Notes under the pieces: model-generated
Databases searched by the model: none
Told to the model about the DNA's origin: nothing
Seen by the model: only the letters and a program-made list of their open reading frames with translations
Assembly (NCBI GenBank): GCA_002205965.3
Contig: NADL03000056.1
Location: 248,001-312,000 of the forward strand
DNA from: Kappaphycus alvarezii
Taxonomy: Eukaryota > Rhodophyta > Florideophyceae > Gigartinales > Solieriaceae
Length of the DNA stretch: 64,000 nt
Direction of reading: 5' to 3'
In this document: positions 12,701 through 27,000 of the stretch, piece after piece
How the letters are laid out: each line of letters opens with the position of its first letter
How positions within the stretch are numbered: position 1 is the first letter of the stretch
Program-made: the position numbers and the translations under genes

Positions 12701-15700
12701 TTGGCCCTATATGCTCTTGTGATACAGTAAAGGGATATAAGTTGCACACGTGTATGCAGGGTTATTGAAACCTATTGTAATTGAAATGCAAGGTGTGTAA
12801 CGGAGGAGTTTCAATTTTTGCGAGACTGCTGTACAGGCCTTGCTTCGAATTTCTACTAGGTAACGGTTCCATGACTAATGCCCATACATGGTTATTTTCG
12901 AATGAAAAAAGATAAAGCTTGAGTCTATTGTTTCGGTGGAGAGCGTAGATTTGACTTAGACTATATTTTTTTGGCATTTTCATACTAAACTTCTTTACCC
13001 ATACCTTGACGTTAAAGAAATATCTCAGTAACAACACAATATACTATGAAGGCCCTATGGTGTGCCACATTATTTACCATTTATCTTAATCAATGAAGTC
13101 AGGCTGTCGAGTTGTTCGGCAGTTTTACCTAAAGATACGAAAATGTTTTTGAGTCGCACGTACAACGCAACAAAACGCAACTTACTTCCAGCTTATCGAT
13201 GATTCTCAAGATTTTTCCGCTGCTAAAAGTATAATTTACTACTATTTTATATGAAAAACGTTTAGGTGTACTTATTACGGCATATCCATTCCCACTAAGT
13301 AATGAGAACAAAAAATGCATCTCTGGAAGCGTTCACATCTTTTACCTTTGAGATTGGTATTTTGAGATTTTGGGTGAGTTAACGCATAGCTAGACGTATG
13401 TTTGCTGCTCTATATGACCTCATAACAGAATACCAGGACTTGAAGTCTTTTTGGAAAATTTTGATCCATTTTATGCTCATATGTACTTGAAGCAGATGTA
13501 ATCCTCACTTCGCTTTTCCAAGCCGTAAGTATTGGGTCTATGGTCAATATTACACTGCCCTGCATTTTTTCTCTGAATAAACTTCTGTTTAGGTGATGAG
13601 AATAATCGAAAGGCCGCTGGATAAAGTAAGATTTTTTGAGATTTTTTTCTTTAAGTTTTGACGAATAGAAACGTTCAGTAGGATTACGAGGCAAAAGTTT
13701 AGATCATCTTTACTGGAGAAGTCCTCCTTAGTCAACTTAGCTATTGATAGATTGTCCACTTATTAGTCGCTACGTTTCTTTCTGTAATTCCATCGTCTAA
13801 GAGTAGTTTTGAGACATTGAAGCAACCATTTTAGGTTTTCTTTGTAATACTTGATTGTAAGATTCATGTCTTCCGCCAACTGAGTAGCGGAACACTGGTT
13901 GCCGGGTCGAGCGCTTACCATGGAGCTTCGCATATCTCCAACGGAATACCATAATTTACAAATAAAGGAGGGTGAGTACTGAGGTCCGGGCAGTGCATGT
14001 TTATAGTTTTTATTTCCTAGCACGGGAGTTTATCTTTGTATTTGTTGTTCTATTTTGAATTTTCTTTGTATGCCTAGGATGAAAAACGGTTGCAAAATAT
14101 GGATTTTCCCATTTTGGCTTTGTTAACATTCGATTTTCGTTACTTAGTGTCGTTTCTTAGACTAGATTAACTACATTTTTTCCCATGTACTTCTTAAATA
14201 TTTATTTAAGCTTCATTGTTAGGTAAAGATGGTAAAAAGTAGCCCATGTGCATTGGAATTAGTATTAAAAAATTCCCCGTATTGTGGGGCAGAAAATGTT
14301 CCTTGGCTTGGTTCGAACTCACGGGTGGTGATGTGATTAAAGCGTTAATGGTAGTCGGTAGACAGCTAAATAAGTTCCTTAAAAGTTCAAAATATGATTT
14401 CTGTAATATTGTCGTAAAGTGCTGATAAGTATCGGTTGTTCGCAAATATGAACAGGGCAGGTGATCGTGTAATGTTCCTGTAGTATTTTTGAAGAGATGT
14501 AGAAATTCCCTGTTTGATATTGATGTTGCATAGTCAACAAGACTATTCCTATGGTAATATTCTCTGTCAGTTTCGAGGCTTCTATAAATATCTTAGAGAA
14601 TTTGAACTTTATTTTGTCGAGAAAACTTAACATCTGTATTTTCAGACAGCTGTTGATGTTTCACGTTTCCATGGATATTTCATCTTTACCTTAAATGGCT
14701 TTTTTGGTGGAGAAGGGAATGTGGAGATTTTCTATCCGATGGAAATTTAATTTCGTCTTTTTTTGTTGTCAATTCCTTCTCGTTCTCTGCGAACAGTTTT
14801 GCAGCGTCAGCACAGAAACTTCCTTGATGTTTCAGGGGAGTTAATGGTGAAATGAGATGGTTGTTTTGTGTTTTTTTATATTTAAAGCTAAAGTTTAGTC
14901 GCATTTAGGTATGTGCAGGTAGATTGACTCCAAAGACAGATGATGAAATCGTCTATATTGCAAATAACTCTCACTTTTCTGGCATTAATTTATATTATTT
15001 TGACTTGGGTAGAGGGATGTACCCTCAGGCTCCTGAAAAAATGGTTTGAGGGGTTGCTTAAATCTATTTTTCCATGCAGTTTTCCGGTATTATCCAATGC
15101 TAGAGTCTGTTATTATTTTAATTTGTTCGCATCGTCTTGCAAAGCGTACTCCTAGGACGTTGTAATGTGCGCGTCGCAATCTTTGAAAAGCTTACATTGC
15201 AATAATGAGGAGCTACTCTTTATGAATGGAAATACTTCTAGTTCATTTAAAAAAATTTATGGATATGTAACTGGATGATGGGACTCCTTTGAGTTATCGG
15301 AGGTAGATAAATCAACGAGAGCAGATGTTATTTTACCTTCTGTGCTTCATGGAGCTAGGAGGTGGCATTAGTCGTGGTGCTGGTGTTTACATGCTCCAAG
15401 GAAAAGGCTGCGAAAAATAAAGAGAAAATCTGTATTTTTCTTCGAAGATGTAGAAATAAAGTTAAATTAGTCCAAATTTTGGAGATTAAATTACGTGTAA
15501 GTATCTATAAGGTTTTCAGGAATCCCTTGAATTTATATCCTACAATGGTAGTTTCTCACTGCTATATGTTTTTCTTTTTTCTCCTCCACGGAGTTCGATC
15601 GAGAAATATTCTAGGTTTTGAAAAATAACACTGAAAGTTGCACGAAATCATTATTTTACCACAATTTTTTGGTAAGAAAGAAGAAATTTTTCGGTCTTAA

Positions 15701-18700
15701 TACATCTACTGGTTTCACCTTTTGCCGGTGTTCTTATTATATTGATTTAATAGGTAAACTAGAGAAATAGATCCGTATTTCTGGACAGGAATCCCAATGT
15801 CGGCTTTTAACTTAACTCCTAGCATCAATTATAAAGACCTTCTTCATTATTTCCCATCCGCCCACCACTGCATCTAATTTTGAAAATTTTTCCTTTTGCT
15901 CTATTCAACTATACTTCACTTTTGCCCGATCCTTTTAGATACTAGAAGCGCTTCAAAGCTATCCTTCCTTACTAACCGCAGAGCTATGACCCATTACCTG
16001 GTTGAATTAGACGCATATACCATCTTTCTTGAAATATTCAATATTTCGCTCTAACTGTCCCGTATTTCAATTTTAAAGCAAATTCCCTAAAGAAGAAGAT
16101 TTCCCTAGAACAATCGGCATGTTCTTGAAAAAATGTTGTCCTCTATGTACCTTTAATCTCTGCTGAATCAACTAACAGCCTCCCTGGTCCAACAAATATT
16201 AAAACGGAGTGCGAATTATATATATTTGGAGGTCGTATCAAAGTATTTTAATGATTTATTTCTGATTTTCGAGCCCATGAGATATGTATACTGGTCCAAC
16301 TATGACATTTGATATGTTCTTGTCGGGAAGATTCGAGCTTTTGTTATTCTGCGTGCTATCTGCGTTTTTTTTCAGTGCTACACACAGTAAATGTCACATA
16401 TCGTTGTAATGCGGTTACTTTGGGTCTGAAGTCCTGTGGGGACTTATCTGCGGTCTTAGCATAAATTTTTAGTGACCTTATGTGCCTTAATTTTATTCAC
16501 TATTGGTGTTGGAGATGAGTAGCGAGTGTGAGAGCTTTTTTGGATTTTTGTTGCCAGACTTTAGAGCAGGATGAGATTTTGAAGTGCTTATGGGGCCGGG
16601 GAGCTTAGGTGTGTGTATTGGTTCTGTTTTCATTTGTATGTTTGGATCGCCTTTTTTTATCAGAGTCTCAGTGTTTTTTTCCGCACATACTCACAAACAC
16701 GAGCGCACTGAACTCGCCTAATCCTTTCAGTCTCCGGAATCTCAGGGCCTGATTGGTATCTTTCGGGCAGGTTGATGGAAGCTTTGTTTATCCAGTGCAA
16801 ACTATGGGTGCCTCAGGGAAATTATTTTTTCTCGCTGCCAATCTTTGGCGGTTTTTCTTCAGAGCGTGTGATCTGTTCCTGTGTACTTGGCTACTGAAAT
16901 ATCACAATGGGGCCGGCTGAAGGCTACCATGCTTGTTTTTGAAAATCAGAAGGATACTATGTGGAATTTGCGGGGCATATCGTTCCTAGGTGAGAGTTTG
17001 TATAAGAGCTATTTAGAGTGCGCCGCATTTTTTTACTTGGCAATGTTAACACCTCTTCGGCAGTGCATTCTTGTCAAAAATGCGCTGTAGTGTTTGAGGG
17101 TCCTTCATCGGTACCATTATAAACTATTTATCTCACATGTCGCAAAGGTGTTTAATTAGAGATTTTTGAGGCGAAAAGCTCAGTAAATTATGGACGAATG
17201 GACAGAAAAAGGCGTAGTCTTCGGTTTTTTGCATTTTTTCCCCATCAAATCGAAGAGTGCGAACAATCTTCGGTCCTTATCGTCCTAATTACTGTATACT
17301 TGTAATTTTAATCTGACATGATCTTCGTTAAGCACCTGAGTTGTATACGACCACGATACATTTTGGAGTTTTCCGTCCTGATACATGATTTTTCCACTGC
17401 AAGCCGCTTTAATCCCCTTACATGGGGATATTTTAGTTCTATAATTCGGAAAAATGTACCTTTTACTGCAACTACCGAGTTTATTTCAATAAAATCCCGC
17501 TATAAGGGGTAGTAATTATGCCAAAAAACGTTTTATTTTCGATTTTTAGAAGTGAATTGGTACTCATTAGCGTAGTGGAGGAGTGTTTGGTTATTCTCTT
17601 CCTGACCAACGCTTTCATCGAGCTTAATAGGTTCCCGAAAACGATTATTACAGAATCCAAAAAAGGAATAATCTTTTTGATTCTGTACCATACGTGGATT
17701 ATTACAATTTTTGCTTACCACACACACCAAATAGATAATGGGAGCTGGTTACCTCCATTTTAATAGTGAAAATGTTATATCTACTCTTCTCAGTGTAGTC
17801 CAGAAGGTCTATTTCCCCACTTTCATACTACGGAATAGCTTTGATGGATGAGTTTTTACAAGGCTAGGTTCAGTTTTAAGAAATCATTCATTGCCGAAAT
17901 GAGCAATCCGAGATTACAAAGCCGTAGATTAGGGAGTTCACTGGTCGAAAAAAAAATTAATTAAAAATTTTTCTGTATTTTTTATCTTTAAAATACCATG
18001 AAATGTTTCTATATACAAATTATCAGAGCCGCTTCCAGTCTGCTTTTTCAATTGATAATTTTCTAATTATTTAATGTAAATAATCTTGCAGCTCTTTTTC
18101 TTCGTTTAGTCAAACGTTTTAGATATTCATATGAAAAATTATTAATTTAGTTCAGTTTAGTTGCTCTTATGTAACAGTGAAAAATCCTGTTGTATGTAAT
18201 TTACTTTCCTTTAGTTATCAATTTTTTTGGCAGGTATTCCGAGAATTTTTTCCTTATCTAATCAACTGTAGGAAAATTTTCTTGTTGCCGTCAAATATAT
18301 AGCATTTTTGCGTTACTTTTCGTACCGCTCGGACTTGAAATAGGTTGATTTGTGCAACCATGGTGCGAATAAATGCACCCTCCTCGGATTTTTACGCACT
18401 TGGAATAAATAAGTATTCAAAATAATAGGTTTCGTTGCATCCAATAATGAGAGTTGTAGGTGAATCATTCACATTAGTTCTATGATTTGATACCATATAA
18501 ACCCTAACGGTGGCGCCCTTAGTCTAATATAATTAAAAATCCTTGTTGCCTTTTTTTAAAATATTTTCTTCCGAATTTTCTAAACTCAAGCGGATGTATA
18601 ATTGCTTTCCTCAAGTCATCAAATTCTATTTCTAACACAGAAAAAATTGAATAACGTTCAAGATTACCATAAACCTGAATGAAATCAAAGAATAGATTTA

Positions 18701-21700
18701 AGAAGCCTTCAAAACCTCTTCGACAGCATCTGACACTCTATCCTTTGGCTTATCCAATGGAATATCGAAACATTCTTGCTGAACTGTAATCATCATCTTG
18801 CATAAGTTTCCATTTTTCCTTTAGTCGACCAAATTTGGATTAATTTCTTATATATTCGGTAATATGTTAATTCTTTTATCAATCGATAGATTAGTAATTC
18901 TAATGTCTCTTCAAAAAAATGTAGTTATATGCCAATTTATTATGTACTCGGTCCCATGCAACGCACCTTAAAATTATTTTGAGTTTTGAATTTTGAATAA
19001 AATATACTGCTTTCTTGAAATTATTCTGGACATGACAAAGATCTTTTAATCGGTATAGAAAATTGTTCCTATCAATATTCCGCTAATCCTCACTTCCTTG
19101 CAAAATACATTCAAGTCTATCGCGCCCTAGTATATTTTTCGATATAAATGATTCGGTTTAGAATACACTTTAGACCTGTTAAAGTCTGCCTCAGGAGGGT
19201 CTATATTTATTAAGTAGCTTGATTTCAGGTTTTATAGACCATTAATAACCAAATCAATCCGAAATACATTGAATCATTCTTCCATATCCGCATTCATGAT
19301 GCGTTCAAATTGATTAATAATAGTCTTAAATGTCTTTATCCTTAGTCCTCAGTGATGGGTACAGTAAATTACCTTTGACATAATATTTGTTCGTTTTTAT
19401 TTCTTCGTTAGGAAGATTATTCAGCAAATTCCTGTAATTGTGACCCAATTGAAAAAGAACTATGTGCAATCTTCTTCGCTCGAAATTATCATCCAGCCCA
19501 CTACAACTTACTTCAAGGGTGGCTTCACATGATCAGCTCATTGAAAATTATGACTAAGTTTAAATTTCGTGATGATTTTATGAACTTTTCGGAATGATTT
19601 TCCCTTCGACATATTCCTTGAAAATTGGAATTAATTTGTCAACAAGCATCTCTGTCTGAGACTTCCACTCTCAGCTTCAACTTTTAAATAACTTTTAATT
19701 ATTCACGGGTCCTTCTGAGAAAAATAATTTACATCTTTTGAAACCAATAAAATTCGGTTTATAACGTCTTTATGGTGAGAGAATCATCATAGCACCTCTG
19801 ATGAGAGAATAAAACGTCTGAATTGGCCTTCTTTTCTCTTGACTAGTCAGAAAATTATCTCCTATCAATTTGAATCTCGACAGATGCCCTGAATGCTCTT
19901 CTATCGGATGGCGCAGAAATTTGTTCATTCCTGAACACTGCAAAGCGATATTTTCCCCTTTAGCTCCTTGCAGTTTTCTTTGAGCTTATCGTCAGAGCTG
20001 CTTGTTAGTAGACAAATCAACCCTATTTTTTCTCTTCGATACTTCTGTAAAGCTCTCATGATAAGCCCTTTTCCGATTACAATGTCCTCCTACAGGGTTG
20101 TATAAGCATTTGGAAGTAATAGTAAAGCGATTCTCAGATAGAAGTTTGATCACTGAATATTCCTCTTGAATGCACTCCATTTGTGTTTAAATTTTTTTCA
20201 ACTATTTTGGTGACGTTCCTGTGCCATTTTTGGCTCCCTGTGAGTATATAGGCGCAGTAGTCTTTCTTTTCGTTGAATTTTTAGAGAAACAATTACTGCA
20301 GTTTGAATTTTTTCAGTCCACTTCAGGTACCAATCAAGTTCCTGGTATACGTAAAGATAGCGCAAAAGATTGTATTCAAATATCGGGCTATTTCAAATTG
20401 TCTTAAAATGAGCAAAAAATGAACTTTTTTCAAGAAATAACAACTCATATGTTCAGAAGTATTGGACCATTCTGAGACCAAGAAAAAATTCTTACACTTG
20501 GCAATTGTCTCATAATTTTGAGCGCAAAATAGCCAGATAGTACCTTTTGGAGGCTCTCATCGCAGCATGGCAGTCAGGTGACATAAATTTCTTCAAAATA
20601 CCGTACTGCTATTGGGTGATGTAGAACGAACCTTTACTATATCTGACCCAATCAACTAGATCTCATTCTCTCTCGTCGATAACCTTTGAAATATTTTCAA
20701 TCTTTCAGCTGTAACTGTAACTTATACTGTTTTTTACACTTGATTCACTACTGCATGACTGCAATTTTTGGCATTGTAAATTCATATTAATTCTCACTTT
20801 TCATCATGTCATTCAGCAATTAAATTAAAATAATTTCTTTCACTGGGTAACGTTGGCCATCCTTTTCGTGCGCAAACGAGTCGATAGTGGCTCTGAATTT
20901 ATTGATATTTAGTCTAGCAACAATAACTCTCAAGTAATATAAACATTAGGGGACTCCTCGATTAATGTACAGATAAGGGCTTCCTGAATAACTAGAGCTG
21001 GAAAACAGAAACAATAAAGAGCTCAAATTTTCTGCCATGGACCTTATTTTTGTCGCATCGCTCCAAATGTGAATCCGAAATTAGTACATAAAAATTAATT
21101 TAAATTCCTTATCTAGGGTAGCACGGTAAAAGTTTGTACTTTCAACAAATTTTCTTTCAAATGTTTTGGCAAGTACGTGCAGATTGCACCAGAAAAGTAA
21201 ACCATATGCAATCCTCAATAAAATTGTAAGTTTAGAACTTCCTACGATTCTAGTAAATGCAGCGCACAGGGATCTCTTGTAGATTTAAATTTTAATTGGG
21301 ATCATTTATGTAAACTGAAATCGCATATCGCTCAAAATCTCATTTTCAAGCCATTTATTATTGATGAGTGAGTTATTTACATGAAAAGAGTGCATTTTTA
21401 TTTTCTCTATGACCTGAAAACTATTCTCATACAACGAGTGAAGATATGCATATACATTCTTAGATTCCCCAGGACGACACCTTTTGTTATTCTAAACAAC
21501 TTCAACGCTGCTCAAATCGTAAATCCATCGATGCCATTCTTTTTGTTGGGGAAAGTATATACTTTTTCTCTTTGTCCTGTCTCTTTTCCGTTATATCGTG
21601 TATTTCGTCGAAATACACTTTCTTTCAGCAAGTGGAAACACATGAAAGTTACTGGTCTCGCACTACTCTATTTTCTCAAGTTCCCATTCTTTGCTTTTCT

Positions 21701-21799
21701 TTATTTGCTTAGGTTTCATTTCAAAGGTATTAATAACTTTTTGAAATTAAATAAGGGTATTACTTGAGAATTCGGCCCACAGAGCCAGTTTTGAAACCC
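12701..21799. other. Long AT-rich tract without recognisable genes
   Basis: I read both strands and found no conserved protein motif, tRNA or clear terminal repeats. Open frames are short (under 130 codons) and low-complexity, rich in F, L, K and I. A GGTTCGAACTC string at about 14,308 was tested as a tRNA T-arm and rejected. The tract probably represents heavily mutated transposon sequence. Confidence 0.5.
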
Positions 21800-22060
21800 A
21801 TTTGCATTGCTTTGAAAATTTTCATGAGCGAGAAAAACAATGCGTCTTCTTTTTCTCGCAGAAATCCTTTTCGTGTAGAAATCACCTTTCGTCTGGTATT
21901 TTCAACTCGTTTCTCTTCTTGTACTTGACAAAATTGCAATTTCTCTTCTCTCGTTTATATGTCTCTTTTCATGGGAAGCAACTTTATATTCCCTCACTTC
22001 TTCTCCAGAAATGCGTTCAAGGTCTTTCAAGGATATTTCGCCTCGCGCTAATCTATACAT
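21800..22060 (-). repeat. Transposon gag-like relic, copy B
   Basis: Contains the landmark TTTCATGGGAAG followed by CCTCACTTCTTCTCC, shared with copy A at about 9,425. GAAGCAACTTTATATT is shared with copy C at about 23,350. The minus-strand translation is charged (E/K/R) and broken by stops. Confidence 0.4.
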
Positions 22061-23129
22061 ATTTATCCAGGATCAAGATTTTCACTAATTTAATTACTGA
22101 AAAATATTTATATATATGATCGCGACTGCCGGGTAACGCGAAGTTATAAAATCAGTTTATGCTGATTCTATCATTCATTAGGCGTAAGTTTTTATTGCAG
22201 TTGGCACTATTTAAACCAATGCAGGGCCGGCGAAACTTTTTCTTCGGTCTGGCTGCAAAGACCATCAGATTCGTACCCTTTTACGGATTTAAACAGAATC
22301 CAGCCCTGCTCTACTATCAAGTAGTCAACATACAGCCCAGGATATCTCAACAGCCTGGCCTTCCTTCAGCACGGTTTGATAGATTTCAATGACTACATCC
22401 GCAGATTGGACCGTAAACCCGTTAGAATGTGTGTCCACTGGGACTCTTTAGATGTTGCGAAGATTTCGGAGGAGAAGAAAGAACTTTGGATCCCTGGGAT
22501 CTATTACCATGCCACCGAAAAGAAATTTCTTCTAGAGATCGGGCGACGACTTTGGAGGAGGATGACGGGGACGCGGATTTCATTTTGATTTTAGACCCCG
22601 AAGAGGAGTACTGATCAGATATAGAGGCTGGTGAAATAAATTCGGGACTTCGATATGTCCACAGGGTCTATCAACCACCATTAGCCGCTCCAACTAGTTT
22701 TCCGGGACAGCATTGCAGGTACGGATATTTTGGAAAAGTCTTTTTAGTGATATTCTCGAGAGTACTGATTTTGTGGAGTATATAAAGATACTCGTATTTA
22801 AAGTATGTCATCGTCAGTCTTTTTCATCTGAATGATTTTTTATTGTATCTTATGGTATTTGGTATGTTTTTTGAAGCTTTAGGATTAGCCAAAAAGTCTA
22901 CGGACGCTGAAGAACCTGCTTCCTCTGGAAGAGTTCAATCGAATAGGGTATCCACTTAAAGTACGGGAACAAGTAGTTGCGAAGTTGACACTAAACTTCA
23001 GGTATAAGAAGTGTTTCATACACGCTTATTTATTGAGGATAGGTGATGGTGGTTGCCCTTTTTAGAATCACCTGGAGCCTCTTAGTCCCCCGTCCTTATC
23101 CGCTTCTTCGTGTTCCAGAAGTTAACGCG
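22061..23129. other. Relic sequence, no assigned gene
   Basis: Overlapping short frames at 22,376-22,614 encode a charged peptide (one frame ends in an acidic stretch) that I do not recognise. No further structure is visible. Confidence 0.4.
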
Positions 23130-23400
23130 ATAGCACTTTGTCGCTTGTAGCACTTCATTTTTTGGATCGGATATATCTTCCAAGAGTAAAACACCCAAAC
23201 CTTTCCACTTTTTTGGAATTGGGTGCAGAGAATGTCATTCCAGCCAATTGCCCCTATCAAGTGGTTTGCAAACCTGTTCCATTTCCTTTTGTATCCCGAG
23301 CAAGGGGCTGCTTATTTCTATCTGTTCGTCTGTTAAGTTGTCCCTAGGAGAAGCGACTTTATATTTGTCCTTAGGCCCCAAGAAATGCAGGTCGCAGTCA
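23130..23400 (-). repeat. Transposon gag-like relic, copy C
   Basis: The minus strand reads as a hydrophilic segment (DLHFLGPKDKYK...SPRDNLTDEQIE) that looks like former coding sequence of the A/B family. It shares the GAAGC(G/A)ACTTTATATT block with copy B. A TTCCAGAAG block at about 23,115 also recurs in the 1.8-kb and 8.3-kb repeats, which hints that these families belong to one larger element. Confidence 0.4.
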
Positions 23401-23626
23401 CACTCTTGTGGGTGGCATCAGAAAACTTCTCCGGTGACATTGATCCGCGGGTAAAATCCAGATTAGGCCTCTTCCGTATCTGATAATCGCTCCGTTTGCT
23501 AGGTCTTGATATCTGGATTACTGTTTTGGCCGTAAATGCATGTATGCGCTGATGGTGAGGGATAAGAGGGCAAATATTTGAATTAAGGTACTATATGTTC
23601 GCCATGTTTGGTTCCAAAACTATCTA

Positions 23627-24066
23627 GTGTCTATCCGACCACGCACTGTCCTCATATGAGGCACACTTTGTCCTCATATGAGGACAATTTCCGTTACATT
23701 TTGGAAAGGAAAATGTTTTGGAAGCCCGAAATTTTTACTGGAAAAAAGGTTTTTTATGTTAGATACAGTACAGTAATTTTTACTGTACATGCGCCCTCGT
23801 TTCTGAAACCCCCACGATAATACGAACTATTTTACCTTCCAAAATGAAGTCGTTTTCACAACTTCTTGCGAAGAGCGGAAGATGGTGAGGGAAAATTGGT
23901 CTAGCCTTCATCGAGGTCGACAATCTTGAAAAGTTTGTTTTGATCGGCCATCTACACTCATGAACTAATGCGGAGGGACAAGAAATGCGCTGAGGTAAAA
24001 AAGTTTTGTATTGAAAAAGAAGTGCTGAAAGTAGTCCTCATATGAGGACAACGGTCCAATAGACAC
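23627..24066. mobile_element. 440-bp MITE with inverted terminal repeats and TA target duplication
   Basis: The left end GTGTCTATCCGACC and the right end (reverse complement GTGTCTATTGGACC) form imperfect inverted repeats of about 38 bp. Each ends in the perfect palindrome TCCTCATATGAGGA or a close variant, and at the left end a second palindrome follows at once. TA lies on both sides (23,625-23,626 and 24,067-24,068), as expected for a Tc1/mariner/pogo-type TA duplication. There is no transposase ORF, so the element is non-autonomous. The Tigger-like copy at 11 kb has a different putative end sequence, so it is not obviously the source of the enzyme. Confidence 0.78.
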
Positions 24067-27000
24067 TAGCTACCTACTTTTATTTACAATTGTATCTTGT
24101 CCACTCTGGACTCCAAGAAAGCGAATATTGTCAACAATATGAAGCAATCACAAATCTCACATCAAGAGCAAAAATTTCTCCGTTTTGTTCCAGTGCTTCT
24201 GTCGGGCCCCATTTTTGGCCCCAGATACTCTGTCTGAAGGCAGGGTCCATGAAGTGAGTACACTACCAATAAAGGACAAGACTGGAAATCACGGGATGAA
24301 AACTGTCGTTGGCCCGGACTACTTTAATGTAACCTTCGTCAACCCTCCCACACCCTTCCACGTCAGAGTAAAAACTTTAAACTCACTCAAAAGCCCCGGC
24401 GCAGTCCACGCGGAGTATCGGATTACAAACGGTTTCTTGCTGAAATGCCCTGGAAACGCAGGCTACTTTCTGTCCCTTTCTAAAAGCTCGGAGGCTAGCA
24501 TCCGGCAATGTTCTCCGTTATCAGGTAGCTCGTGAGAACCGTCGCCAGTCGCTCAATGGAACGGGTTTCGAAGGCCACGGAATTCTTTCACAGCGGCATT
24601 CCGCACTGGCAGTAATCTCCAATGTGGCTTATTTGCTTGCGTGCCTCCCCTCTACTTGCTGGTGTGGTGAACATTTATTTAAACTCCTGACTAATAAAAG
24701 CCGCCTAGTTGGCTATGTTGTGACGGTAATCTCGCAGGTGAAATACTGTAACGCATGCGGAGAATCTTGTCGGTTGGACCTAGGTGTGTATCATAACGGC
24801 CCTTTGAGGTTAGGGATAGTGTGGAGGTGCAATGTAATGGCCGCTAACCGTGAGAATATAGTACAATGATGGCGTCCTGTAGTCGTTTGAGTTGGCTGTC
24901 GGTGATGGCGTTGTTCCGGAGGAGTTCCATGGTCCTGGTAGCGGTTCTGTGGGCGTTGTCGTAGGGACTGGGTGATGTGGGAACCATTGTAGGAACCAGC
25001 GTAAGGCGAGGCGACGTGGGTGCCCCTTGAGGATGGGAGAAGTGAGAAAGGATGGAAATGGTCCGATTTGTGTTATGGCTGGTGCGTGTCGGGGTGAGAA
25101 GCGACGTTGGCGGAGGCACGGGGGGCTGTTTCGGGAATTCCAGCAGGTAGAGCTGAGTGCTATGTACCGTACGCATGTCGTAACATTTTACAGACATGCA
25201 CACTGTCATACAAGTTGACTGGGTATCAGCCAGCATATCTGTTTCAGAAATGAACCTCCGCATTCCCGCGGTTACATTTTTCTTCCCCTGTTCGGACACA
25301 GCGCCCAGAACCCCGAACTCACCAGACCCTGCGAGGCTTCATCAACATTTCGCCGCTCCCGGCGCCGGCCCCGTGAGACATGTCGTCGGGTGCGGGCGCA
25401 GTCACTTCCAACCGTCTAGCCCGTTTCCCCTGCAGATCGACATGCCACGACCACTGCGCTCTCTCTCGCTCCACCAATTTCGCGATATCGTTGTCGACAG
25501 TGCCGCCACCTCTCGCCCCCGGAGCACGTTAAACGAATCAGGAATGGCGCGCAAAGATGACGTTGCTTTCCCGACGGCGCTGTAAAGCGGCGCTGCATGG
25601 TTTTCGTCAAGTTCGCCTGTCCGCGATGCAGCTTGTCGCCGTCGTATCCTTCTGCAAGGTTCTTAATGGCAAGCGAAAGAGCCTGTTTTTGCAAGCCATG
25701 GGGGCCCTGTTCTGCTGGGTATTTTTGGAGGAATTTCTCTGGCTCTTCTCTCCTTTGTTTCACTAGTCCTCCCCACTCCTTCCAGTTCCCGAGACCAACA
25801 AGCCTGCGGTGAACGCTCCGTGTCTACCGAAACCCTCTGGCACGTCACCAATCGGTGATAGTTAGCCCTATATTTTACAGAAGCAAACCCCTATCATATT
25901 GTATTCCACCCCGAAGGCGTCTATGGGCGGCGTCAACTAGGCGCGCGGGTGAGGTTACTATTAGCACGGGGATAGCCACGGATTTGTCTGCACAGGGTCC
26001 ATACTTGACCTTGCTGGTGATGTAGTGGATGGGTACGCAAGAGTACGGTAGTGGACGACTGTTCTTTTTCTTTATACTAACCCATATCTACCCCATCTCA
26101 ACAATGAAAACTCCCGCATTCCCCCAATATAAATCTGATTTCCATTTCGTCTCAGCGCGTCCTAATATGTTAAGAAACGCAATCAAAGGTACTCGTGCTG
26201 CTGCATTTTACCTCATCCATTAAACAGTGCTTTCTGCTTGTCTAGTACACTCCACACTACAATTGTACCGCACTGTATGTATACGTTAATCCCTCTAGGC
26301 AGCGTCGCACCCAAACATTTCCCAGTGCATTTACAAGATGAACTTTTCTTTCAGTGAGTAGCGTGAGATGGCAAAAAATTGTAACTTTCTGTACTGCACG
26401 TCGCGAAACAACAAAGCAGTGAGGGTAAATGGGTTTGGTTTACTGCGAATGATGCGAAGGCTAGAGTTGCTATGAACTTGCATTCAAACCTTGTGCAGAT
26501 TCTCCAAGGTTTCAAGCGGCAGCTTTAAATCGACCAGATGAACTCCTGATCCGTTACAGTGTATGACACTTTAGTTTGTAAAATAAAGGCTATTCACTGA
26601 ATACAACGTTACCGAACTATTGGGTCCAGAGAATGACAGGTCCTAGTGATGCGCAAACTAAAACTGCGGCTGCAACTCTAGACTAGGGAACGGGTTTTTT
26701 TTGTACAACGTAGTGGAGGGTACAACTCAGGGTGGACAACGAGCGCAGCGACTGTCGTGCAGTATGCGGCAGTAGGACAGTTGTGATTCTGGTGGGTGGG
26801 ATCTGCGAGAAAGTCAAATGGCAGTAGTACAGCGCTGCCAGCGGCATATGATAGAAGACTCCAAAACCGGAGTAAAGCAAAAGGATAAAGACTTGAAGCG
26901 TCTCTGTTGAGCTGCTTTAATTCTTTTTTGACAAAGAATTGAGTTGGTCGCTTCCTTGCCCCAAGCACCTCTGTTACCCAGAAAGCCAAGGAGATGTGTA

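Noticed and set aside
14290..14340. GGTTCGAACTC string resembling a tRNA T-loop
   Set aside because: The flanking bases do not form a 5-bp T stem, and no acceptor or anticodon arm can be drawn upstream.
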